This document shows positions 51,842 through 57,919 of a DNA stretch of 57,919 nucleotides, one piece after another. The stretch spans positions 1-57,919 of the forward strand of contig DAVR01000015.1 of the NCBI GenBank assembly GCA_002507545.1, read 5' to 3'. Under the pieces are notes generated by a model. The model was given only the letters and a program-made list of their open reading frames with translations, was not told the origin of the DNA and did not search any database. This stretch comes from Archaeoglobus sp. UBA230 (GTDB lineage Archaea; Halobacteriota; Archaeoglobi; Archaeoglobales; Archaeoglobaceae). The position numbers and the translations under genes were made by a program. Each line of letters starts with the position of its first letter. The stretch's first letter is position 1.

Positions 51842-52908
51842 TCGCGAGGGAGTGGCAGTTTCCATTGCCTGAGAAAAAGCACAAGAAAAAGTATTTTGGT
51901 AATTTGAAGGCTGAGGTAATTGACACAGGTTTATGCTGCCACTGCGCTGCCTGTGCATCAATATGCCCTGTTGATGGCATAACAGCCGGAGACGTCCCCA
52001 TTGACTTTCCGAACTGGATAAAGGAGTGTGTTGACTGTGGAGCTTGCATTAAGGTATGCCCGAGATGGGAATACACTCCGCTAAGTGGGCTTGGCGAGTA
52101 CAAAGAAATTGTGGCAGCAAGGTCAAAGAGGTTTGTCGGGCAGGATGGAGCAATGGTTACTGAGTTCACAGCTTCAGCCCTTGAAATGGGTGTGATAGAG
52201 AGAGCGATTTTTGTTGCGAGAGATTCCAACTGGAGAACAAAGATCGTCACTATAAAATCGGCAGAGCAACTTTACGACCGCAAGATAACAGGGACGAAGT
52301 ACTGCTATGCTGATGTTTTGCCCGCTCTGAAAGAAGCGGTGCTTAAATCTGAGGCTGTTGGATTTGTCGGTACTCCCTGCATGGTATCTGCTGTGAGAAA
52401 AATGCAAAAGGCCTTCAAGAAGTTTGAAAGAGTTAAACTTGCAATCGGTCTGTTCTGCACCGAAAACTTCTATCATCACGATCTATACAACTTCTTGCTG
52501 GAGAAGGCGAACGCTGATTTGAGGAATGCCGTTAAGACTGACATAAAAAAGGGCAAGTTTATTGTGGAAATGAAGGATGGAAGCAAGGTGAGAATTCCCG
52601 TCAAAGATTTTGAGGAAATAATACCTTCAGGCTGCAAAGTCTGTCAGGATTTTGCAGCAGTGGAGAGTGACGTCAGCGTAGGAAGTGTTGGCAGTGCCAA
52701 CCGCTTTTCCACGGTGATGGTCAGAACAGATGTAGCCAAGGAGATTCTTGACTACATCAGGGAGAAGGACTATGCTGAATTCAGAGAACCAAAGCTCGAA
52801 ATAGTGCAGAAGCTATGTGACCACAAAATAAAGATTCACCCATGGCCTCCGAAGAAGGAGGAAGAGAAGGGAGAGGAGAAGGGAGAGGAAGGGGAAGGGC
52901 AGAGTTAG
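51838..52908 (+). CDS. fqoF: F420H2 dehydrogenase subunit F (input module)
   Basis: A 356-residue FrhB/FpoF-type protein that oxidises F420H2 through FAD and passes electrons to Fe-S clusters. The N-terminal half has two [4Fe-4S] motifs, CCHCAACASICP and CVDCGACIKVCP. The F420/FAD domain includes VTEFTASALEMGVIE, ITGTKYCYADVLPAL, AVGFVGTPCMVSAVR and a late GCKVCQDFAAVESDVSVG. The last 20 residues are Glu/Gly/Lys repeats (GEEKGEEGEGQS). It is the last gene of the operon and overlaps fqoI by 4 bp. Confidence 0.95.
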   Translation: MIAREWQFPLPEKKHKKKYFGNLKAEVIDTGLCCHCAACASICPVDGITAGDVPIDFPNWIKECVDCGACIKVCPRWEYTPLSGLGEYKEIVAARSKRFVGQDGAMVTEFTASALEMGVIERAIFVARDSNWRTKIVTIKSAEQLYDRKITGTKYCYADVLPALKEAVLKSEAVGFVGTPCMVSAVRKMQKAFKKFERVKLAIGLFCTENFYHHDLYNFLLEKANADLRNAVKTDIKKGKFIVEMKDGSKVRIPVKDFEEIIPSGCKVCQDFAAVESDVSVGSVGSANRFSTVMVRTDVAKEILDYIREKDYAEFREPKLEIVQKLCDHKIKIHPWPPKKEEEKGEEKGEEGEGQS

Positions 52909-53483
52909 CGCAATCTATCCATAATTACTTTAAATGCCTTTTTTTCCTTCTCTCCCCCACATTTCTCAGCGATTTCTCTGTAATAAAGGATTTTTTCAAG
53001 CAACTCTTTTCTCATCTTCTCATCCTTCAGAATGACGTGTCTTGTTGCGTGAACCAAAGCCTCAATCACAGCATTGAATCCTCTATTGACTGTCCTGATT
53101 TCTCTCCTCAGAATCTCTCCATCGAGAAGCTCAAGGTTAGCATAAGCTCCTTTCAGCATGGCTCTGAATTTGCACCATCCCGCAGAGTTTCTCAATACTG
53201 GTGGATTGAGACTCTCGAAAAAGCTCTCTCCAAGATCGTCAAAGGATGCGATGGCGAAGATTTCAGCGTCCCATACAACGTTTGCATACATAATCCCCTC
53301 TCTTTTTACATTCTCTCTCGTATGTGACCTGTAGAGTCTTGCCTTTGCCGATGTCGAACTGCTGTCTTCAACCATAACTCCGATCGGTGCAGTGTTCCAG
53401 GTTCCGTCAGCATTTCTGGTTATTGCGATTATCTCGTTTATTCCCTCAACGAATCCGAAATCTGCAAGTCTCAAATTCTCCAC
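52905..53483 (-). CDS. DUF447 family protein
   Basis: A 192-residue protein of the archaeal DUF447 family, which has a flavin-reductase-like split barrel: GINEIIAITRNADGTWNTAPIGVM and YANVVWDAEIFAIASFDDL. DUF447 is associated with tetrahydromethanopterin users, but no activity is established. It is coupled to the CitG-like gene by a 13-bp overlap. It converges with fqoF (4-bp overlap). Confidence 0.78.
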   Translation of the reverse strand: MENLRLADFGFVEGINEIIAITRNADGTWNTAPIGVMVEDSSSTSAKARLYRSHTRENVKREGIMYANVVWDAEIFAIASFDDLGESFFESLNPPVLRNSAGWCKFRAMLKGAYANLELLDGEILRREIRTVNRGFNAVIEALVHATRHVILKDEKMRKELLEKILYYREIAEKCGGEKEKKAFKVIMDRLR

Positions 53484-54310
53484 CCCTCTGAAATTGCGAG
53501 GTAAATTGACGAAGCGGTAAGGTCGGCTATCGTTCCGGGGTTTGCATCGTCCCTTATGAGCCTTTCGTCAAGTTCTCTGAGTTTTTCCAGATTACCATTC
53601 GCACTTTTTGCCCACTCCACAACTTTCAGTGCGTAGTCTCTTCCCTTCTTTGCCATGATAAGTGGATCAGGATACTTGGAAAGAAGATCATGGTACAGTG
53701 CAGTGATGGTTGCGTTCACATCCATTTTCGAGTTTAGAATAAAATCTGCTCCGTAAAGGCTGATTTTATAACCTTCAACAAGCTCTTTGGCTATCAGGTT
53801 CTCTTCAGGAGCCATTTTCATCCACTCGTAGAGGTTTATTTTTTTCTCTCTTATATCCTTCTCGGTCTTCTCGTTCTGAAGATTCAGCTTCTCAGCCCTT
53901 ACAACCCTCGCACCACACATTTTGAAAGCCTCAAGAACCCTCAGACTATCCTCATATCCTGTATTTTTAAGCATTCCAACCGCTTTTTCTGCAATCCTCC
54001 TCATTCCAGCCCCTCTCCAAGATGCGATCAGAGGAATGAGAAGTAGGAATGCCCCAAAATGAACGTTTTCAGCTTTATGCCACCTCATGCTCTCCTTAAC
54101 CGCTAAAAATACACCTTCACCGATTTTACCCTTTTCAGCAACCATCAGAAAAGCTGGAAAAGCTCCTACCGAGGAGGCAATAAAGTGCTCGTATTTCAAA
54201 TCTTCAAGGTCATGCTCCCTATCCACATTCCCCGCTTTGGGGTTGCCGGAAACCTCAAGCAACAGAGAAAGACTCGCAGCAATGGCTGCATCAACGGGGC
54301 TTTTGAACAT
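53471..54310 (-). CDS. CitG-like triphosphoribosyl-dephospho-CoA synthase family protein
   Basis: A 279-residue protein with the CitG/MdcB fold pattern: LLLEVSGNPKAGNVDREHDL (usual form E-V-x-x-x-P-K-P-G-L-V-D), FGAFLLLIPLIASW and EELIKDDANPGTIADLTASS-like end (RLIRDDANPGTIADLTA). Classical CitG makes the prosthetic group of citrate lyase; archaea and C1-metabolising bacteria with tetrahydromethanopterin carry relatives proposed to act in that cofactor's synthesis. Pairing with DUF447 supports this second role. The exact reaction is not known. Confidence 0.8.
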   Translation of the reverse strand: MFKSPVDAAIAASLSLLLEVSGNPKAGNVDREHDLEDLKYEHFIASSVGAFPAFLMVAEKGKIGEGVFLAVKESMRWHKAENVHFGAFLLLIPLIASWRGAGMRRIAEKAVGMLKNTGYEDSLRVLEAFKMCGARVVRAEKLNLQNEKTEKDIREKKINLYEWMKMAPEENLIAKELVEGYKISLYGADFILNSKMDVNATITALYHDLLSKYPDPLIMAKKGRDYALKVVEWAKSANGNLEKLRELDERLIRDDANPGTIADLTASSIYLAISEGWRI

Positions 54311-54383
54311 GTTCTGATTTTCTTGTCAATCAATAAAAATTCTTTCTGCCTGCCAATCCTGTGCAATTAAAGATTGAAATGGG

Positions 54384-54395
54384 AAATTTAATTTA
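54384..54395 (+). promoter_or_regulatory. TATA box of sucC
   Basis: AAATTTAATTTA centred 26 bp before ATG 54415. It supports that ATG as start and a leaderless mRNA; the in-frame GTG at 54361 lies upstream of the box. Confidence 0.5.
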
Positions 54396-54414
54396 CTTCT
54401 CGACAACTAACTCC

Positions 54415-55548
54415 ATGAGACTTCACGAGTATCAGGCGAAGCAGATTTTCTCAAAGCATGGTATAAAGGTTGCAAGGGGAGAACTTGCGACTACCATTGA
54501 TGATGTAAGGAGGATTGCAGAAGACCTCGGTGGGAAAGTTGTGCTGAAATCGCAGATTCTTGTTGGAGGCAGAGGGAAGGCAGGTGGAATAAAGAGGGTT
54601 TATAGTGTTGAAGAGGCTGTTGAAAAAGCCAAGAATATGTTCGGTTCTGTAATCAAAGGCCATGTGGTTGATAAGATTTATGTTGAGGAGATGGTTGACA
54701 TTAGGCAAGAAATGTATGCCGGTTTGACCATAGATAGAGCCAATAAGGGTATTGCAGCCATTTTGAGCTCCGTTGGTGGAATGGACATTGAAGAGATCGC
54801 CGTTAAGTATCCTGAAAAGATAGCGAGAGTTACAGTAAACCCGAAGTGGGGTCTATGGGATTATCAGATAAGGGAGCTTTTGATAAAGTCCGAAATGCCA
54901 AGGGAATACTGGAGGGAAGTTACTTCAATCCTGAAAACCCTGTATAGAATAATGGTTCACTACGAGGCGGAGCTTGTTGAGATAAATCCACTCGTTGCAA
55001 CTCCTGACGGGCTCGTCGCGGCAGATGCAAGACTGAACATTGACGATAGTGCTCTGTTCAGACACAAGGAGCTTGAAGAGCTTAGAGATTACACAGAAGC
55101 TGATCAGATGGAGAGAGTAGCAATGGAGAAGGGTTTGAACTACGTAAAGCTCGATGGAAGTGTTGGAGTACTTGCAAACGGAGCTGGAATGGCAATGGCA
55201 ACCATGGATTTGATTTACCTCTACGGTGGGAAGCCGGCAAACTTCCTCGACATTGGGGGTGGAGCCTCAGAAGAGGTAGTTAGAGAAGCTATGAATGTGA
55301 TTTTGAGTGACAGAAACGTTAAGGTGGTCTTCATCAACATATTTGGGGGAATAACGAGGTGTGATGAAGTTGCTAAGGGCTTGGTTGAGGCACTGAGCGA
55401 TGTTAAGATTCCCGTGGTTGTGAGACTTGCAGGCACAAACGAGGAAGAGGGGAGGAAAATTATGGAGGAATTTGCAAAAGACAGACCCAACTTCCACATC
55501 GTCGAGACGATGGAGGAGGGAGCAGAGAAGGCGGTTAGTCTGGGGTGA
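54415..55548 (+). CDS. sucC: Succinate-CoA ligase (ADP-forming) beta subunit
   Basis: A 377-residue beta subunit. It begins [17 protein letters not shown], the standard SucC N-terminus, with ATP-grasp elements [18 protein letters not shown] and [13 protein letters not shown], the metal-site [14 protein letters not shown], and the C-terminal CoA-ligase domain with [13 protein letters not shown] and [15 protein letters not shown]. Together with SucD it interconverts succinyl-CoA and succinate with ADP/ATP. The start is fixed by the TATA box and the family. Confidence 0.96.
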   Translation: MRLHEYQAKQIFSKHGIKVARGELATTIDDVRRIAEDLGGKVVLKSQILVGGRGKAGGIKRVYSVEEAVEKAKNMFGSVIKGHVVDKIYVEEMVDIRQEMYAGLTIDRANKGIAAILSSVGGMDIEEIAVKYPEKIARVTVNPKWGLWDYQIRELLIKSEMPREYWREVTSILKTLYRIMVHYEAELVEINPLVATPDGLVAADARLNIDDSALFRHKELEELRDYTEADQMERVAMEKGLNYVKLDGSVGVLANGAGMAMATMDLIYLYGGKPANFLDIGGGASEEVVREAMNVILSDRNVKVVFINIFGGITRCDEVAKGLVEALSDVKIPVVVRLAGTNEEEGRKIMEEFAKDRPNFHIVETMEEGAEKAVSLG

Positions 55549-55552
55549 TAAA

Positions 55553-56416
55553 ATGGCGATAATCGTTGATGAAAACACAAGAGTTATTGTGCAGGGAATA
55601 ACTGGATATCAGGGAAAATTCCATACGGAGAGGATGCTCAAATATGGAACAAGAATTGTTGCAGGCGTCACTCCGGGGAAGGGTGGTACGGAGGTTCTCA
55701 GTGTGCCAGTTTTCGACAGTGTTAAGGAGGCTGTAAAGGAAACGGATGCGAACGCTTCTGTTATCTTCGTTCCCGCTCCATTTGCTGCTGATGCAGTGAT
55801 GGAGGCTGTAGATGCAGGGTTGGGTGTTATAGTCTGCATAACCGAGGGCATTCCTGTTCATGATGAGCTGAAGGTATACTGGAGGGTTAAGGAGGCTGGA
55901 GCAACGCTCATCGGTCCAAACTGTCCGGGAATAATCAGTCCGGGAAAGTCGCATCTCGGCATCATGCCGGTGCAGATATTCAAACCCGGAAATGTGGGAA
56001 TCGTTTCGAGGAGCGGAACTCTGACCTATCAGATAGCCTACAATCTCACGAAGCTTGGTGTAGGGCAGTCAACAGTGATTGGTATTGGGGGGGATAGAAT
56101 CATTGGCACAGACTTTGTTGAGATACTCAGACTGTTTGAAGATGATGACGAAACCAAGGCTGTGGTTATGGTTGGCGAGATTGGCGGGAGAGATGAGGAG
56201 ATAGCTGCAGAGTTTATCAGGGAGATGTCAAAGCCTGTAGTTGGCTATGTTGCCGGTTTAACAGCTCCTCCTGGCAAAAGGATGGGACATGCCGGGGCGA
56301 TTATAGAGGGTGGTGTTGGCACAGCACGATCAAAGATTAAAGCTCTCGAATCTGCAGGGGCAAGGGTTGGGAAAACGCCGATGGAGGTGGCGGAGATAGT
56401 GGCTGAAATTCTATGA
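55553..56416 (+). CDS. sucD: Succinate-CoA ligase alpha subunit
   Basis: A 287-residue alpha subunit. Features are [18 protein letters not shown] (CoA-binding Rossmann), [45 protein letters not shown], and the phospho-His segment [11 protein letters not shown] with its upstream Glu in GEIGGRDEE. It follows sucC after 4 bp, with GGGGTGA as ribosome site; the frame upstream of 55553 lies within sucC and is not real. Confidence 0.96.
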   Translation: MAIIVDENTRVIVQGITGYQGKFHTERMLKYGTRIVAGVTPGKGGTEVLSVPVFDSVKEAVKETDANASVIFVPAPFAADAVMEAVDAGLGVIVCITEGIPVHDELKVYWRVKEAGATLIGPNCPGIISPGKSHLGIMPVQIFKPGNVGIVSRSGTLTYQIAYNLTKLGVGQSTVIGIGGDRIIGTDFVEILRLFEDDDETKAVVMVGEIGGRDEEIAAEFIREMSKPVVGYVAGLTAPPGKRMGHAGAIIEGGVGTARSKIKALESAGARVGKTPMEVAEIVAEIL

Positions 56417-57060
56417 GGCTCGACCTTCTGGTCGTTAAAAGGGGCTTTTTCACATCGAGAAGCAGGGCGAAGGAAGCAATCAGGCGGGGCTTTGTAGTGG
56501 TAAATGGGTCTGTAATTACAAAACCATCAGCGGAAGTAGATTTCAATGCGGAAATAGAGGTTCTCGAACCTGAGAGGCCGAGGGGATACTGGAAGCTCAG
56601 GGAGATTGACGAAAAATTCAATCTCTTTTCTGGCAATGAAGTTGTTTTGGATATTGGAAGTTCAGCCGGAGGGTTTTTGCTCTATGCCAGTGAGAGGGCG
56701 AGGGAGGTTTACGGCATTGAGTATAGCAGGGAGTTTGAGGAGCAATTGAGGGAAATTGAAAGGCAAAAGCCAAACGTGAAGGTGTTCATTGCAGATGCCT
56801 TCACGTTCGACATCTCTGTTCTTCCAGAGCTTGACCTAATCCTTCACGACCTCACCCTTCCCTTTTCATCATCCATAATTGCCCTAAGAAGGTTTATGCC
56901 GAAACTGAAAAAAGGTGGAAAGGTTTTGTTTGTTCACAAGGTTGGAGATAAGGAAGAAGCAGATTTCAGGGGAGAATTTGAAGTTTCTGGCTGCATTATT
57001 TCTCAGAACAGGAAAGAGATTTACTACCTTCTCTCTAATGATTATAATTACCATTATTGA
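56413..57060 (+). CDS. S4-domain FtsJ/TlyA-like RNA methyltransferase
   Basis: A 215-residue protein with an N-terminal S4 RNA-binding domain ([33 protein letters not shown]) and a C-terminal SAM-methylase domain starting [18 protein letters not shown], with HDLTLPF and [11 protein letters not shown]. The architecture is that of TlyA (rRNA 2'-O-methyltransferase/hemolysin-like) proteins, but it is shorter and its catalytic tetrad is not fully clear. ATGA overlap with sucD puts it in that transcript. Confidence 0.85.
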   Translation: MRLDLLVVKRGFFTSRSRAKEAIRRGFVVVNGSVITKPSAEVDFNAEIEVLEPERPRGYWKLREIDEKFNLFSGNEVVLDIGSSAGGFLLYASERAREVYGIEYSREFEEQLREIERQKPNVKVFIADAFTFDISVLPELDLILHDLTLPFSSSIIALRRFMPKLKKGGKVLFVHKVGDKEEADFRGEFEVSGCIISQNRKEIYYLLSNDYNYHY

Positions 57061-57086
57061 AGACATTATTATTGATTAATAACAAA

Positions 57087-57099
57087 AAATTTAAATACA
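57087..57099 (+). promoter_or_regulatory. TATA box and leader of the secreted-protein gene
   Basis: AATTTAAATACAA lies about 57 bp before ATG 57150, giving an untranslated leader of about 30 nt that contains AGGAGGTG (57136-57143). This leadered arrangement, with a near-perfect ribosome site, differs from most first genes in the window and suggests strong expression. Confidence 0.5.
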
Positions 57100-57149
57100 A
57101 TGGTTTCGTCAAAAATTATTGTTAGATAGAAGTTTAGGAGGTGTGAAGT

Positions 57150-57716
57150 ATGAAGTATGTGGTAGTTGGTATGGCTCTGGCACTGATAATAATAATGGCT
57201 CCAGCGATGGCTGCGAATAACTATCAGATGGAGGGTAATGACTTTGCTGCAGCGATGCTGAGGAATACGATTTCAAATCTTGAACTCGGCAATAAATTCC
57301 TTGATGTGCTGAATGCAGCGAATGACTCTGCAACTGTGCAAGGTTTGGGATGGTATGTGTTCCAGAACCTCTGGGGTATTGCATATGGAGGCTTGGTGAT
57401 TGCCGGGTGGAACAACCAGATTACAGCAACAGTTCTTGATGCGATCGCGAACAACAACACAGACTTAACGTATGTGGGTCTTGCCTTCAGCTACCTCGGC
57501 AGCAACGCCTCAACAGTCTTCGGCAATCCAAACGGCGATTACGGCCTTGCAATGCTCTTCAAGAACCAGACTCAGGTTCTGGCCGACGCAAACTACACCT
57601 ATCAGGCTGGTGAAACAATACTGCAGGCATATGCAAGAGCACTTGCAGAGACGATGGTGCATGATGTTGTTGCACTGATAAAGCTGACGAAGGCAATACC
57701 AGCGGCCTTCACATAA
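57150..57716 (+). CDS. Secreted protein of unknown function
   Basis: A 188-residue protein with a clear signal peptide (MKYVVVGMALALIIIMAPAMAA, cleavage probably after A-M-A). The mature part is rich in Asn, Ala, Leu and Tyr, poor in Lys, and mostly helical, with hydrophobic patches (GIAYGGLVIAGW) and several N-x-S/T sequons (NDS, NNT, NAS, NQT, NYT) that may be glycosylated. I do not recognise a family. There is no Cys. The strong ribosome site, leader and downstream T-runs suggest a separately and highly expressed envelope or extracellular protein. Confidence 0.82.
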   Translation: MKYVVVGMALALIIIMAPAMAANNYQMEGNDFAAAMLRNTISNLELGNKFLDVLNAANDSATVQGLGWYVFQNLWGIAYGGLVIAGWNNQITATVLDAIANNNTDLTYVGLAFSYLGSNASTVFGNPNGDYGLAMLFKNQTQVLADANYTYQAGETILQAYARALAETMVHDVVALIKLTKAIPAAFT

Positions 57717-57718
57717 AC

Positions 57719-57762
57719 TAATTTTTTGATTTTTTGCTTTGCTTTTATTCTTTTTAGCTAAA
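57719..57762 (+). terminator. T-run terminator after the secreted-protein gene
   Basis: Successive T-runs (TTTTTT at about 57723-57728 and 57732-57737, then TTTTATTCTTTTT) on the coding strand right after the stop. This matches the oligo-T signals that end archaeal transcription. Confidence 0.6.
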
Positions 57763-57821
57763 TTTTAGACATTGTTTACGGCAATGTATAGTCCTGAAGT
57801 TTTTGACCTTATAAACCCTAC

Positions 57822-57919
57822 TCATCCCCCCAACACCTCATCGAAAAGCTTTGAAGCAACACCCACCCTCACCTCTACCGGCAACCTGCTCCAGAAGGCA
57901 TCTTCAGGAGTCTGGAGAT
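57822..57919 (-). CDS. Unidentified protein, C-terminal end (cut by window edge)
   Basis: The minus strand reads an open frame from the right edge to a TGA at 57822-57824, giving LQTPEDAFWSRLPVEVRVG and then VASKLFDEVLGG. The codon pattern is protein-like and the gene continues outside the window. Too little is present to name a family. Confidence 0.55.
   Translation of the reverse strand, partial: LQTPEDAFWSRLPVEVRVGVASKLFDEVLGG

Noticed and set aside
52842..52908. GAA/GGA-rich repeat at the end of fqoF as a separate repeat element
   Set aside because: It encodes an in-frame Glu/Gly/Lys tail up to the stop; it is low-complexity coding sequence.

Overview
The window reads as chromosomal DNA of a member of the Archaeoglobales (Archaeoglobus, Geoglobus or Ferroglobus type). 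The strongest argument is a complete 11-gene F420H2:quinone oxidoreductase operon in the order J-K-M-L-N-A-B/C-D-H-I-F (41909-52908), with fused B and C subunits and an F420H2-oxidising F subunit in place of the bacterial NuoEFG module. Archaeal SRP19, uS15, Dim1/KsgA, CofG/CofH, a PAC2-type proteasome chaperone, an AMA-like AAA ATPase and TATA boxes about 25 bp upstream of many start codons agree with this. The sequence alone does not fix genus or species.

Layout. 1-290: 5' end of an acyl-CoA dehydrogenase. 450-3747: a DtxR-type regulator facing a translation and RNA operon (NfeD protease, DUF357, KsgA, HemK2-like methylase). 3782-6398: a two-gene unit of a 2-hydroxyacid dehydrogenase and a TPP enzyme. 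6481-14591: housekeeping genes (SpoVG-like protein, PurQ, CBS-ParB protein, SRP19, Trm-G10-like methylase, orphan receiver, ArgF, GNAT, PycB, PAC2 chaperone, DUF473). 14592-27448: an accessory surface-glycan locus (GT2, GT4-like, DegT aminotransferase, two SDRs, PHP phosphoesterase, ATP-grasp ligase, methyltransferase, two alkaline-phosphatase-superfamily enzymes, Wzx-type flippase) bracketed by three decayed HEPN/MNT nucleotidyltransferase relics. 27449-41836: AMA-like ATPase, thioredoxin, DJ-1 protein, tRNA-Arg(TCT), uS15, LysA, a phosphodiesterase, a C/D box sRNA, CofH/CofG, a KaiC-like ATPase with its partner, an AbrB-PhoU regulator, a Yip1-like protein, DUF72, a Pit phosphate transporter, an enoyl-CoA hydratase and a PPP-family phosphatase. 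41909-52908: fqo operon. 52905-57919: DUF447 and CitG-like pair, SucCD, a TlyA/FtsJ-like methylase, a secreted protein, and the 3' end of an unidentified gene.

How the parts fit. CofG and CofH make the F420 chromophore whose reduced form the Fqo complex oxidises, passing electrons to a membrane quinone (menaquinone in Archaeoglobus) while pumping ions. PycB and SucCD supply oxaloacetate and succinyl-CoA for anabolism. The PAC2 protein ends in an HbYX tripeptide and the AMA-like ATPase in a near-HbYX one, so both may dock on the 20S proteasome. The glycan locus has the parts to build, modify and flip a lipid-linked glycan, but its product cannot be read from sequence.

Gene starts follow two patterns. 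First genes of units often have a TATA box about 22-29 bp before the ATG or GTG, which suggests leaderless mRNAs. Internal operon genes have GGTGA-type Shine-Dalgarno sites or ATGA stop-start overlaps. I used this to correct several starts.
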